64,000 bases of DNA, taken from NCBI GenBank assembly GCA_039090855.1, contig CM076996.1, positions 48,574,469 through 48,638,468 of the forward strand, in the 5' to 3' direction. The notes under the pieces were generated by a model, which worked only from the letters and a program-made list of their open reading frames with translations, was not told the origin of the DNA and did no database searches. Position numbers and translations under genes: made by a program. Source of the DNA: Macrothele yani (lineage: Eukaryota; Arthropoda; Arachnida; Araneae; Macrothelidae). Of this stretch, positions 42,657 through 54,138 are shown piece after piece (position 1 is the stretch's first letter; each line of letters starts with the position of its first letter).

Positions 42657-43950
42657 TTTCTCATATTGCCGCTATCTACGCTTCGACACGCCAGAATCCG
42701 TTCCAGTGTGAGCTGGTTATAAAGCTACCTCAACGTCGTAGTTACGACCGTAAGTGAGCAGGGCACGTGTCTAACTGCTGTTGGTTGTTCCTAATAATTC
42801 GCTGCTTCGTTGTGTACAATTTATGGAAATAGTACTTTATGTTAAATGCACATGGTAGTGAACTGGAAATACTTTTGTAATACATTTAGGGTAAACGAGA
42901 TGGGGATTTCAAAAAAAAAAAACCGTTAATTTTGAATATACGTAATCGTGATTTCATTGTTACATGCAAAAAATTCCGCTTGGAGGATTGAAAATAGAAT
43001 GCATTATTAACTTTTTGAAGTCTGCTATGGCTGCTCATGATATGCGAATTGGGCGGATGTCTACTATCGCAGTTACAAAACGCTACAGGTGAAGTAGTAA
43101 ACACATTCCCTTACATCAGTTAAAATAAAGCTTGGTATCACCTGCTCTTAGCCACATTTACGTGTTGTCTCTTTTGCAAATTATTGACCTTCCCGTTACC
43201 GAAAGGGATGATGTGAATTGAAAATGCATGACTTGTTGATTTTTCAGTCCTAGTACAAAAAGAGAGAAAGAGAAACATCGAATTTTTCTGCGGCCCAGCG
43301 ACTTTAAAAAGATAGCCTTGAATTCGATTGAGCGGAATGGGTCTCACGTGTCTGCAAAAACTCCAATCATTTCTGAATCTTGTTCAAGGATTATTTGCGC
43401 TTTTTTGGCAGATCGTAGTCTCTGAAGCTCTGATTATCTCTACTGATAGAATTTCAGATGTCATCATAGCGTATATCGATACAAGTCAATCTCAGCGTAT
43501 ACCATCGCCGGGAACGAAATCAATTTCCGGAGTGGAGGACATTCAGTATCGTAAGTCACTGGCACCATTTTTTGAGAGCTATATATAATGTCTGATGTGA
43601 GCAAGTCTTCTTCTTCTCTGATAGTCTCGCGTCAGATTCCATGCACACATCCCATATGGTCACGACATCGATTCTTTTAGTCTGCTATTGAATTTGTAAA
43701 AGTAGCCACTGATTTTCCAGGATTTTTTTTTTTACTGTTCTACTTTTTTTTTTTTTATTAAAGGCAAACTAAAACACACCAATGGACAGGAAATCAACAC
43801 CAGAAAGGTTTTGCAAATTGGTCACAACAGCACAAGGATTATTCGCAATAACGGAAACACATACTGTTTGTGGATAACTTTTTATTAAAAAGCCGTAGGC
43901 CCAACTCGGGCTTTCAGAACAGAAACCTTTCGACTTGGAATATACATATA
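42657..43950. other. Unassigned DNA
   Basis: No gene recognised. Two short frames on opposite strands near 43138-43588 have no known motif. T-runs at about 43720-43760. Confidence 0.35.
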
Positions 43951-44115
43951 CAGGGTGTCCGAAAAATAACTGTGCACTAAACGTAACACATACCATGTCG
44001 AACTGGTTCCTACAGGAGGTGTTGGAAATGGGTCTCACCGACGTCCAGACATGTCTTCACACACTTCCGCATGATGGTGAAGGCCTTTCTCAGGTTATGT
44101 GGATGTGGTTCGCAT

Positions 44116-44146
44116 ACACTTCAAGAGCTACAGGCTCTTGAAGTGT
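44116..44146. repeat. Perfect 13-bp-stem palindrome
   Basis: ACACTTCAAGAGC, loop TACAG, GCTCTTGAAGTGT. It lies in the decayed C-terminal end of the mariner-like transposase and is probably a local inverted duplication. Confidence 0.8.
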
Positions 44147-44186
44147 ACGGGGATTACCTGCGCACACTTTCCCCTTCACTGTGTCT

Positions 44187-44985
44187 CTACAGAGAAAAGC
44201 CAGGCGGTGTCAGATCCGGTGACCCAGCAGGCCATAGTCCCCGGCAGATGATGCGATTTCCGAAGAATTCCTCCAGAAGCTTCGTTGATTTTCCGTTCCG
44301 TGAATTCAGATATGAATGGTTGGATAATCTGGGCACGGTAACGTTCTGAGTTAATAGTTTCACTAAAGAAAATGGGCCAATAATGCGAGTACGAGCCATG
44401 GCACACCAAACACTGGCCTTATGGTTATGGAGAGGCACTTCCTTAAATTCATGGGGATTTTCAGTACCCCACAGACGAGTGTTTTGGCTGTTGATGTACC
44501 CGGACAGGTGGAACCACTTCTCATCTGTAAAGAAAGTCACATTCAGAATGTCCTCACCTTCTTCAGACAGGAGCTCTTGGAACCACCTTCAGTACCAAAC
44601 ACGGCCTTCGTGGTCTGTTTCTTTCAGCTTCTGCACGACAGACACATTGCATGAGTAGAAACGCAACTTCTTTTACAGAATATCGTTAGCTGTACGCTTT
44701 GACGCCAGTTCCCCGAAACTTCGCTATGAACTGATGTACCGCATTACGGTGGGGGATGTCTGCATCACGAAATTTCCTGGGCAACTGTTTTTGCACTTCG
44801 TTCGTGTACTTGTCGTCATGGCGAAAGACATTATTCCACCAAAAACACTGTCTGATCAACTGTCAACATCATTGTCATTGTGCCGAGACGAGTGATCAAT
44901 CTACACGTCTGCCTCCGTCGACCAAGCGCTCTGGAATGACCTTCGCTTGGAATGAGAGCTGAGCGCGCCTCAGGTGCGAAGACAT
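44187..44985 (-). pseudogene. Mariner-like transposase relic
   Basis: The C-terminal part (44540-44187) is open: F-F-T-D-E-K-W-F-H-L-S-G-Y holds the first catalytic Asp, then V-W-C-A-M-A-R and I-I-G-P, and at the end R-G-L-W-P-A-G-S-P-D-L-T-P-P with the third catalytic position. The D between them (normally Q-D-G-A) is missing, as text runs from S-K-L-L-E-E without it. The N-terminal half (44985-44540) has an HTH-like P-H-R-N-A-V-H-Q-F-I with several stops. A 31-bp palindrome (44116-44146) interrupts the C-terminus. Confidence 0.78.
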
Positions 44986-45059
44986 GAAGGTTATCAGACA
45001 CAGAGCACTTCCACGTGGCGGGTCACTTCTACCGTAACTCCATTCAAAATGTCTTTATT

Positions 45060-45650
45060 ATTATGTTATTACAATTCGTACAATCAGTGCACAGGACACC
45101 TGTACAAGTCATCCACACACGGTAATGGAATTTGGGACTGCGCATCCCGTATTCCATGTAATTACTTATGCCAGTGATGTTGGAGGTCGAAAGTGCGATC
45201 TCACCTTTCGCTTCAGAAATTCCTACAAATCTTCAATAATATTGAAGTCTGGAGATTGAGGTTTCCGGAATAGCTACTGTACTTCATCTTTATGCTCTGC
45301 AAACCACAACGCGTTTCGCACAATGTACGGGTGCATTATCTGCTTGAAACCAGGGACGGTCTTTAGGGAATTGTAGCTGTAACATTAGGTACAAAAGAAG
45401 GGATTCTTTACGTTTTAGAATAATTAATGGCCTTAAAAAATGCCATAATATGGCACCCCACAGCATCAGGAATCTACCTCCATGCTTCACAGTCGGAACC
45501 AAACAGCCTGGGTGGTACGCGTCTGCAGGTTTTCGCCAGCCGTACCTCGACCAGTGGTGCGAAACAATGTTCAGCACGTTTCACCAGACCAGAGGACTAC
45601 TCTTTAGCATCCAAATTTTATGTTATTTTCACCACCTTACACATTTTGTT
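45060..45650 (-). pseudogene. Tc1 transposase relic
   Basis: The minus-strand frame 45577-45290 has P-T-V-K-H-G-G-R-F-L-M-L-W-G-A-I followed by F-Q-A-D-N-A-P-V-H, the region around the second catalytic Asp. Below it, broken frames give a worn S-P-D-x-N-I-I-E block near 45240-45265. The N-terminal half is not recognisable. It abuts the next element at 45652. Confidence 0.7.
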
Positions 45651-45651
45651 A

Positions 45652-46874
45652 CACTGATGTTGGTAATCAGAGGTTTGTGAATTGCATCACGGCCATAAAT
45701 ACCGGAACGATGGAGTTCCCGGCGACCTGTTATTCAATAGTTGGTGGAGCCTCCACGAGCGGCGATTACAGCTGCGACCCTCCGGGGCATACTCTCAATC
45801 AGGCGTTGTACGACGGCTAGTGGTATTTTCTTCCACTCACTTTGGAGAAGACAGGTCAGTTCCTTCCCCGATTTCGGACCTTAAGTCGACGCTCCAACTC
45901 GTCCCAGAGGTGCTCGATAGTGTTAAGGTGCGAGCTCTGCGCAGGTCAGTCCATTCGATTAACCCCATTATCACCATACCAAGCCATGGTGGACCGCGCA
46001 ACATGACGTGGCATTGTCATCCTGAAAGTAACTAAGGTCCACGCCGTAAAACTGCCACAACGTAGGAAGCGCATGGTCATCCAAAATAGTGCAGTAGGTC
46101 TCGGCGTTGAGTCTACCAGGAATTGTGACCAAGGGTCCCGTGCCATACCCGGAAAAACAAACCCATAGCATAATTCCACCGCCACCGAACTTCACAGTTG
46201 GCACAATACATTCCGGCAGGAGGCGTTCTTCAGGCAGACGCCAAACCCAGACCCAGCCATCCGAAGGGTAGAGGGTGAACCTTGATTCGTCGCTCGAGAG
46301 AACCTTTTTCCACTGTTCAACGGTCCACTGTCGACGTTCTTTGCACCACGTTAGCCGAGCAGCGCTATTGGACTTGGTGATCAAAGGCCTGTGGGCGGCA
46401 GCACGTCCATGATAACCGAGCAGATGGGCTTCCTTACGGATGGTATTCATCGAAAGAACACTCGCGGATGCCTGTTGAAACTCCTCGCGGATGTGGCCCA
46501 TCGATTTGGTGCTGTTCTTCCGAATTTCTCTGGCCAGCACCCGTCGGTCTCTAACTCCCAGTTTTGTGGGTTTGCCGGGTCGGGGCACATTCCGACAGTC
46601 ACGTCTTATCTTCCACTTGCCAAACACGTAGGCCACTGTCGATTTTGGGTACTTCAACTCGCTGGATATGTCACGTATGGATCGGCCATTTCTGTGATAC
46701 CCGACGATTACACCTTTCTCGAAATCAGAGAGCTCCGAACTGCGTGGCATCTTGCATGCGACTGGTTACGTTGTTGTTTCCCACACGATATTTAACGGTG
46801 GCGGTCGTGACGTGTATCGGGACCGCAGATATCGTCAATTGCAGGGGTGTCCAATTACTTGTTCGTAAATAGTG
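45652..46874 (-). mobile_element. Tc1-type DNA transposon, nearly complete
   Basis: A TA then CACTGATGTTGG at the left, and at the right an inverted CACTATTTACGAACAAG next to TA (46875-46876). The inner TIR parts are not alike, so the left end may have been altered. Length is 1,223 bp, with one long transposase frame on the minus strand. Confidence 0.75.
45790..46750 (-). pseudogene. Tc1 transposase, 259 codons intact then frameshifted
   Basis: The start [13 protein letters not shown] is typical. The frame is open to 45971 and covers both HTH motifs (S-I-R-D-I-S-S-E-L and the S-M-N-T-I-R-K-E stretch), W-T-V-E-Q-W-K with S-D-E-S-R-F (first Asp, about 46285) and G-G-G-G-I-M-L-W. It then covers F-Q-D-D-N-A-T (second Asp, about 46010). 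Just after this a frameshift ends the frame. The C-terminal D-W-P-A-Q-S and I-E-H-L-W-D-E-L block with the catalytic Glu is in another frame at about 45925. Only this shift and a few tail stops separate it from an intact gene. Confidence 0.85.
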
Positions 46875-46876
46875 TA

Positions 46877-48280
46877 TATAAAGCAATTTTAAATGTTAAT
46901 TTTAACTTTTCTCGAATAGCCTTTTGGGTGACGAGTTCTGTATGGAAACCACATTTGAACTTCCATTGCGTTTTTTCTCACCTAAACACATTAGAAAATC
47001 TCAATGAAATGAACATCTCAATTCGGAGATCTCAGATTGACATAAATTGCTAATCACACTCAATATTAACATACAAATGATGTACAAGCATTTCAAGCAT
47101 GTAAATCTCAAAGATTTTGACTGTCTATTCTAGTAGCTTTAAGTTATGATTTCAACCATCAATTAACACCAGTTTTTAAAATATTTTTATTTTCAATGCA
47201 GATAATTGTTATGGCTCTCTACCAAAATAAAAAAGAGTATATTCGGCATTGTAAAATTTAGAAACAAGTATCAGTTGTCCCTGTTTGGTTAATGCACTGC
47301 AGTAAAAACAAGAACTAATATATTAGTATTTTCATATGCTTCATAACGGTATTAAAAGTACCTCAAGAAAGAAGATGCAAGAAAAAAAAAAGAAAGAGAG
47401 ATCTGGTATTGGAATCCGAGTCAGTTCAAATGGGCTACAAAAAGGAGTACAATTTATAAGATGTGATAAAATATGGCAATTGCTTTTTATTTTTTTTTTC
47501 GTTTAACTATTAAATTTTCCACCTCTAACTAGAATCTAGTTGCGATTTTATGTTTGCCCTACCAATCACAGCCAAAATCAATACATTGCTCTTGTGTACA
47601 GACGACACGTCATGCTTGTGAATTTTTTCGGCAAAAGGCCATAAACATAGGAAGCAAACTACAGCATTTTTATGTCACAAATTCGTTCATTCTTATTATA
47701 TGTTTCAGAACTGAACTTTCTGATTAGCTCAGTATTTTTATCTTTAAAATTTTGCTGTAATTTAAGATCTAGCGTAGGTCTACCTAGTCTTTTAATTTTC
47801 AGTTTCTGTTCCAACGAATGCGAGAAAGGATGTTACAGAAAATAATCTACAGTATTCATCATTATGAAGAGAAACATTTAGCTTCTCACATTTTATTATT
47901 TATGTAAGTTTATCAAGATATCACTGACACTGTTCGACCTGTGAAACAGAAGAATGGAACTGAAATAATCCAGTAACTAACGCAAGACAGAGAAGCGAAC
48001 GAACGAACGATTGGGCTTTCCCACTGTAACAAAACGTGAATGAGCAACGTGGAAACTTGCTGCAATGTAAGTCTATGTAACGCTAGCTGGTCTCCATCAG
48101 AGTACTTAACTGTGCGCATGCTAACATAGCCCTGACCTGGAGCAGTAGTAAACTGTCTTCACGAGAGGCAGAATTCAAGGTTGTACAACGGCTGTGGATG
48201 GAAGACCTGGAATGTTTAATTTCACTGGTATAGGCATAATTGTGCTTTTCAGAATGCATAATATACACACATATATATAT
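46877..48280. other. Unassigned AT-rich DNA
   Basis: No gene or repeat that I can support. It ends in a (TA)n tract into which the pogo/Tigger element inserted. Confidence 0.4.
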
Positions 48281-49475
48281 ACAGTAAAACCTGTTTGAAC
48301 GAACCTACATAAAACGGAAATTTATTTCTCCCGAAATAAAAGATAGAAAATTACGAACTTTTTAAACCTGTCTAAAACATAACCTGCCGAACGCGAAAAC
48401 GTGACAAGCAAAAGTGTAAACGAACCTTGTAACAACGGGAAGTTTCCAGATGTTCCCATGCTATCAAGTATTTTAATTGAATAAAAGACATCTCAAGATA
48501 AAGGGCAATGTTGAATTTACACCGAAAATACATTTGTTTGAGGTTGAAGATAACATAATTAAACAGAGAGAGAAAGAGAAATTGTTTACACAAACACATA
48601 ATGCAGCACATCCACTTGCTTGTCTTCTCCTTAAGCACGTAGCACGACTCAGGTTGAGGTCATGTGACCAGGGTTTCTCTTTTTCTGCATGCAAAGTCCA
48701 AAACAGTGTTCACAGCTGGCTGTTTCGTACGGTTTCAAAGAGACGCTCATGTTTAGTTCCCTAAATTTTATTCATTGAGAGCTTTTGCTTGTTGTGATTT
48801 GCCTTCGTTCTTTTGCCTCTTGCATTGGTGCCAAAGAAGAACGTTCTCGATTTGGATACAAAAGTCAAATTTATTGATATACACGAAAAAGAGAATGTGT
48901 GTGTGTCAAGCATTTGGCACTCACACTTTCTTCTGAGTGAAGGGTGTTTTCGCCAGTGGCACAACATTTCATTCAAAGAAATTTGTGGTGAAGCAGCTGA
49001 CGTCAACGAGAAAACAGTTTCTGACTGGATACGAAAATTATCAACACTCGTTGAAGGCTGTGAACCTCGAAATATTGCTAAAGATGTTCAAACGGGTTTG
49101 CTATTTCTGGCACTACCGAATAAAACTTTGTGTTTGAAAGACGAAATCTGTACTAGAGGGAAAAGTTTCAAGGAAAGCCTAACAGTTTTTCTTTGCGTGT
49201 TTATGTCTAGGGAGATGGAAAAACAACACTGCTGGACAATTGCTAAGGACGGATCATAAACGGCTATATAGCGCATAAAAAGGTAAGTGTGGTTGGATGC
49301 CAAGTGAAATAAAATAATGTCAGAATGCCAGGACATTACAAGAAAGACAATTTATTGTGCTCTGAAATCCAGAAGGCTTTGGAACGTGTTCAAGGGACAA
49401 ACAAGCCATTTTCTGCAGAATACGTAAACGTGAAAAAAATGCAATTACCGTCCGCAGGCGTTCCGGTGTAAGATG

Positions 49476-50506
49476 TCAATACGGGATATGGCCACCATGG
49501 AGGGCGATGCAAGATTCCACACGTCGTGTCATGCTTTGCACAACATTATCAAGCAGCTGTTGGGGTAATTTATCCCATTCCTCTGTCAGTGCACGGATGA
49601 GGGTGTCCTTGTTTATTGGAGGGCATTGGCGACCAGCAAGACTCCTCCCCAAAGCATCCCACACATTTTCAATGGGATTCAGATCTGGAGAACGTGCTGG
49701 CCATACGAGGCGTTTAATATCCTCGCTCTCAAGACACTCCTGGACAGCGACTGTTCGATGACATGTTGCGTTGTCGTCCATGAAAATGAATCTATCACCG
49801 ATAACACCACGGAACATGCGAACATGAGGTAGCAGAACATCATTAATGTATTGTTGGCCAGTCATAGTCCCAGTTGGAAGCACATAGAGGGACGTACGGC
49901 CATTGATCATGATGCCAGCCCATACCATGACACTACATGTCGGATATCGGTCCCTTTCCTGTATGTTTGCTGGACAATATGCAGTACCACTATCACGCCA
50001 GATCAGTTGTCGTCGACAATCAGACGATAGACTGTATCTACTCTCATCTGAGAAGAGGACAGCAGACCAGTCGTTATCAATCCAATTGCGATGTTGATGG
50101 CACCATTGCAAACGGGCGGTACGGTGATGTCTGGACAATGGGATGCACACAACAGGACGGCGGGCGTATAGTCCTCCTTCATGCAAACGTCTGGCGACAG
50201 TTTTTCGGGAGATCCGCTTGCCAGTAGCAGCCATAAACTGATTTGCTACCTCACTAGCTGTGCTGCGCCGGTGTCTTTTTGTTGATAGCACTATGTACCG
50301 ATCTTCTGCAGGTGTCGTACTGCGAACACGACCTCCCCGTGACGTTTGCTACACTCTCCATTTGTTTGAAATGATTTCCAAAGCCTTGAAACAACACTGT
50401 GGCTGACGTCGAACACCCTGGCAACATCTGTTATTTTTCGCCCTTCTTCAATCTTGCCAATAATACGGCCATGCGTAAAATCATCTAGGGGATGTCGGGA
50501 AGACAT
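49476..50506 (-). pseudogene. Tc1 transposase, copy 2 (single frameshift)
   Basis: N-terminal frame 50506-50291: M-S-S-R-H-P-L-D-D-F-T-H-G-R start and the first HTH with S-H-S-V-V-S-R-L-W. A one-base loss in a C-run (CCCC here, CCCCC in copy 1) at about 50336 shifts the frame. The remaining 271 codons (50291-49476) are uninterrupted and hold the second HTH, F-S-D-E-S-R-Y (first Asp), M-D-D-N-A-T-C-H (second Asp) and L-N-P-I-E-N-V-W (Glu, 34 residues on), ending G-G-H-I-P-Y. About 343 codons in all, the usual Tc1 length. Confidence 0.93.
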
Positions 50507-50540
50507 ACTGAAAATTGTAAGTTCGTCAATTGATTCTTTT

Positions 50541-50778
50541 CGCCGCCCCGGTGGCGCGGTGGTCTAAGGCGTTGGCCTCTGATCATTCGTCCGTAAGGGG
50601 TCCGGGTTCGAATCCCGGTGAGGCATGGATGTTGTGTTTGTCTTACGGCACTGACTCTGTCCCTTCCCTGGAACCAGTGACCCTAAATTAGGGACGGGCG
50701 ACTGCTTATAGCCCATTGAGTTGCTCACGGTGGTCGTTAAACCTCCCAAAAAAAAAAAAAAAAAAAAAGAAAAAAAAA
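50541..50778 (+). mobile_element. tRNA-headed SINE, copy E, inside a Tc1
   Basis: Full copy: GCCGCCCCGGTGGCGCGGTG head, box B, body, tail and A-rich end. The perfect 14-bp duplication CAATTGATTCTTTT (50527-50540 and 50779-50792) is directly confirmed by the empty site in Tc1 copy 1 at about 13420-13433, which reads CAATTGATTCTTTC once. Confidence 0.97.
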
Positions 50779-52143
50779 CAATTGATTCTTTTCCTTTCAA
50801 CTTTGCGTTTGAACAACAATGGTCAATACGCGTCAAATCCTTTATATCTCTTATCAGCGCTATGACGTCACGAACAAGTTCGGCAATCCAAAATTTGCAT
50901 ACGCACAACACGTCTTACTGTATCCCGCACTTATACTAATTTCCACATTTTCCTGCCTTCCATTTTATGGTTGGTATCGTTGCTATTGTCATCCGTCCTT
51001 TGCAATTGTCCGGCAGTGTATTAGTAATTGGCAAAGCTGCCAAAAACTTCGATTTAAAACAGCTTCCTGTTAAGCGGAAATCGAGAAAGAAAACCTGGAT
51101 TACAGCTCAAATTATTCAAGAGTGGCTAATAAACTTTAATTCAAAGATAAGAAGGCAAACAGACATGTTCTATTGTTTCAGGATAATGCAATATGCCATC
51201 CTGATTTTGACCTATAAATGCAAAAAAAAAAAAAAAAAAAAAAAAAAAGACCTTGCGCGATTTCCATCAAACACCACCAGCATTTATCAGCCAATGGATC
51301 AAGAGATCATTCAATGCGTCAAAATTCATTATCGGAAACTTGTCAAGCAGTCACCTCTTGCGAATATGGAATCCACTTCCTCTCCTAGCGAACTAACGAA
51401 ATCCATAACTGTTTCTGATGATATTGGATGGCTTGCAAAAGTATCACGTGTGTTATCACCCGAAACATTTAAGTTGCGTTTCAAGAAAGCAAGATTTCCT
51501 TTGGAGGACATACCAGATGTGTGTGCTAAAAGCATCGATGATCTACCTGCAGAACTATTCAGAGTCAATTTTGTAACCGACAGTGCAAAGGATTATGTAA
51601 ACATCGACAACAACTTTACGACCGAACTAGATAATGAAGATCTTGACGAAATTATTGATCAACAATTAATTGAAAAACAAACAATAGCAGTTAGGATGAT
51701 GAAAGAGAAAAGGGGAATATAGAAAACACATCAATGGTAAAAACATGCCATCAAGCATTAAAAATATTCAGAATATTCGATATTTTGCACGTCTCCGAGG
51801 TGACTCCGCTATTTTTGTTAATGGGTAGCTCACGTGCTCTCACAGAGCATCATGTTGTAAGTGTTAACTGCACAGAAATCAATGTTGGATTATTGAAAGA
51901 AAGAGAAGTTTTTAATTTTTAGTTCATCAAAGCGCATAAGAACAATAAATTTTCTTAAGCAATCATTAATTATGTAGAATCTGTTATTAGAATGACAAAA
52001 ATCAAAATGTTTACTTTTCAGTGGCTTCTATGGATGCACCTGTATAAAACGGAATTTTCTCTCTTTCATTTCGGGACAAAAAAATGTTCCTTTTTGGGCA
52101 GGTTTCAGTTTTATGCAGGTTCTGTTTCAAGCAGGTTTAACTG

Positions 52144-52575
52144 CAAACTTACATGCTGCATTCTGAGAAGCAGAATAAAAAAAGAAAAAAGAAGAAAAGG
52201 AACAGGCTGATCATTTCTCGAGTTCTAAGTAATTAGTTAGCAACTAAGTGCTAGTTGATTATGCTATCACTTCGTCCACCCTTTGTGGACCCAATATCTC
52301 TGCACCTACACTGCTTTCCAAAACTTAAAGAGCAAGATGACCTCGAACGATTTCAGAGAGTCATGTTGTTAACAGAGCATCCTAACATATGTACACGAGT
52401 ACGTGTGACGTATAGAAACATTCCATACCCCCAATATGCAAATTTAGTGTAAGCACGTGACAGTTGCAGAGTGTGTACAAAGGAGATACGAAGAGTCGTG
52501 TCTCAAATGAGTTCATTCTGTTTTTTATGTGTTCCGAGACGGAGCGAGAAACTGCTTGTCTGAGGTAACAAAAGG
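52144..52575. other. Unassigned, probably Tc1 5' part before the HTH
   Basis: No TIR recognised, but the sequence from about 52440 leads into a Tc1 N-terminus at 52576 and may be its 5' untranslated part. Confidence 0.3.
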
Positions 52576-54138
52576 ATGCCTCACAGGTATCATATGGATG
52601 ATTTTACCGAAGGCCGAATTATCGACAAGCTCGAAGAATGCCGGGCTGTGACCGATGTCGCCGGAGAGTTTCAAATACTACATAGCATACTGTCGCGGCT
52701 TTGGTCCACGTTTATGAGACACAGAACTGCAACCAGATGTTTTGGCACAGGTGGTCCTCGGTGTACGAGCCGATGGAATGACCGTTACCAAGTCAAATAC
52801 AACATACCTTTGTTACCCGTTTTGAGTAAGATTTTTGAAAGGTCTATTCACAGCAGAATGGTTGATTTTTTACACACCCATGGTATGCTCTCTTTGGAAC
52901 AGTTCGGTTTCCAAAAAAAAAAAAAAGCTACTGAAATGGCTGTTGCTAAGTTGTCAAACTTCATTTCCGAAGCACTAGATGACAATTATTATACTATTTG
53001 TGTTTTTATTGATTTCCAAAAAGCTTTCGACACGGTAAATCACGACATTCTGTTACATAAATTACCCAAATATGGTTTTCGTGGCAAAATTCTTTCCCTC
53101 TTACTGAGCTACCTCTCTCATCGCAAACAGTACGCCACTGCAAAAAAAAAAAAAACAAACTCCGATCTACTTAATATTTCATGTGGAGTGCCTCAAGGTT
53201 CGGTATTGGGACCGTTACTGTTCCTGTTATATATTAATGACCTTCCTCTGTGCCTGCAATCAACTCATGCTTTGCTATACGCTGATGACACTGTCATTTT
53301 TCAAAAATGTCATGATTTGCGTAAGTTACAGATAATGATAAATAATGATCTATCATATTTATCTCATTGGTTATGCTCTAACAAATTATCACTTAATATT
53401 TTAAAAACCAACGCCGTATATTTCCGAAACGTTCATAAAAGAGAGGACATAAATAAATTTCAAATCAGGGTTAATGATCTCCCCCTTAAAATTGTGGACA
53501 AAGTTCAGTATCTTGGTGTTTGGTTTGATGAATTCTTTAACTGGAATACGCATGTTCAGTTTGTTTTAAAAAAAGATTCCTTACACGTTGGCCTGCTTGG
53601 TAAAATTAAGCATCTCTTCCCTATCAATGTCCTAAAAACCTTTTACTATGCTTTTATTTATACCCATCTCTCCTATTGTCTGGAATCTTGGTATGCAAAT
53701 ATAAGAGCAAACAATAAGTTATGCTTGCTCAAATTACAGAAGAAATTTGTTCGCTATATGCTGAACACAGATTACATGTCTCATTCAAAACCATTATTTC
53801 TAAAACTAAATATTCTAAAAATTCATGAAATTTTTACCTTGAAACTAGGTATCATGTTTTTAAAAATAATGCATCTTAAACTGCCTATTTTTCAATCTGA
53901 CATCAAATATCTGGATTATTCTATCTTCACCAGATCTGTTGATAACAACAAATTATGTCAGCCGTGTGTTAGACTTAATTATGGTTTAAATAGCATATTG
54001 TATAAAGCCATTATCCTATGGAATAATCTCCCAGAGAGCATCAGATCCCTGGAAAATATCAAGAAGTTTTCCTTGTCTCTGCGAAATTATATTGTAAATC
54101 ACCATGATCTCCATAAGGAATCTCAACCCTATCATTAA
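52576..54138 (+). CDS. Chimeric 520-codon open frame: Tc1 DNA-binding domain fused to LINE reverse transcriptase
   Basis: Residues 1 to about 74 are a Tc1 N-terminus: M-D-D-F-T-E-G-R-I-I-D-K-L-E-E-C, V-T-D-V-A-G-E-F and S-R-L-W, the same plan as the CACTGCTGGACA family but diverged. From about residue 75 (N-I-P-L-L-P-V-L-S-K-I-F-E-R) the protein is a Jockey/CR1-group reverse transcriptase with V-F-I-D-F-Q-K-A-F-D-T-V (first Asp block), S-C-G-V-P-Q-G-S-V-L-G-P and L-L-Y-A-D-D-T (second Asp pair), followed by thumb and a ~200-residue C-terminal part. The LINE is 5'-truncated, starting in RT, with no endonuclease. Two A-runs (about 52914 and 53143) lie in frame. The whole frame is free of stops, though it may simply be a recent LINE insertion into a Tc1. 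Confidence 0.6.
   Translation: MPHRYHMDDFTEGRIIDKLEECRAVTDVAGEFQILHSILSRLWSTFMRHRTATRCFGTGGPRCTSRWNDRYQVKYNIPLLPVLSKIFERSIHSRMVDFLHTHGMLSLEQFGFQKKKKATEMAVAKLSNFISEALDDNYYTICVFIDFQKAFDTVNHDILLHKLPKYGFRGKILSLLLSYLSHRKQYATAKKKKTNSDLLNISCGVPQGSVLGPLLFLLYINDLPLCLQSTHALLYADDTVIFQKCHDLRKLQIMINNDLSYLSHWLCSNKLSLNILKTNAVYFRNVHKREDINKFQIRVNDLPLKIVDKVQYLGVWFDEFFNWNTHVQFVLKKDSLHVGLLGKIKHLFPINVLKTFYYAFIYTHLSYCLESWYANIRANNKLCLLKLQKKFVRYMLNTDYMSHSKPLFLKLNILKIHEIFTLKLGIMFLKIMHLKLPIFQSDIKYLDYSIFTRSVDNNKLCQPCVRLNYGLNSILYKAIILWNNLPESIRSLENIKKFSLSLRNYIVNHHDLHKESQPYH

Larger units (their letters stand above)
43951..44985 (-). mobile_element. Mariner-like element relic (TIR CAGGGTGTCCG)
   Basis: CAGGGTGTCCGAAAAATAAC at 43951 is a common terminal motif of this arthropod mariner-like group. 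The transposase runs on the minus strand up to about 44985, where its N-terminus starts. No second TIR was found at the right side, so that end may be lost. Differs from all Tc1 copies in the window in both ends and protein. Confidence 0.75.
49227..51018 (-). mobile_element. Tc1-type transposon, family CACTGCTGGACA, copy 2 (with SINE)
   Basis: Ends CACTGCTGGACAATTGCTAA and (inverted) CACTGCCGGACAATTGCAAA. TA is kept at the right (51019-51020) and changed at the left. 1,792 bp, equal to the 1,542 bp of copy 1 plus the SINE and its duplication. It sits inside the pogo/Tigger element. Nearly base-for-base the same as copy 1. Confidence 0.94.
48813..51719 (+). pseudogene. pogo/Tigger transposase, interrupted
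   Basis: N-terminal part (48813-49226): K-N-V-L-D-L-D-T-K-V-K-F-I-D-I-H-E-K-E is the Psq/CENP-B-type HTH. A deletion follows that removes the rest of the DNA-binding region and most of the N-A-D-E-T block (first catalytic Asp); L-P-N-K-T-L survives. After the Tc1 (51,019 on), V-I-G-K-A-A-K, W-I-T-A-Q-I-I-Q-E-W-L, then a poly-A run replacing part of the core, and F-P-S-N-T-T-S-I-Y-Q-P-M-D-Q-E-I-I match the DDE_1 domain end. A C-terminal acidic tail runs to the TAG at 51719-51721. The second Asp block (D-N-C-P-A-H type) is lost. It is inactive. Confidence 0.82.
48282..52143 (+). mobile_element. pogo/Tigger-like DNA transposon containing a Tc1 and a SINE
   Basis: The left end is CAGTAAAACCTGTTTGAAC after TA; the right end, inverted, is CAGTTAAACCTGCTTGAAAC. 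Both continue ...ACCTRCATAAAACNGAAA. The TA at the right has changed to CA. The transposase lies on the plus strand in two parts around the Tc1 insertion at 49,227-51,018. Without it the element is about 2.07 kb. Confidence 0.88.

Noticed and set aside
43951..44985. Assigning this to Tc1 like its neighbours
   Set aside because: The TIR (CAGGGTGTCCG) and the protein blocks (D-E-K-W-F-H-L-S-G, S-P-D-L-T-P-P) differ from Tc1 and fit a mariner-like group.
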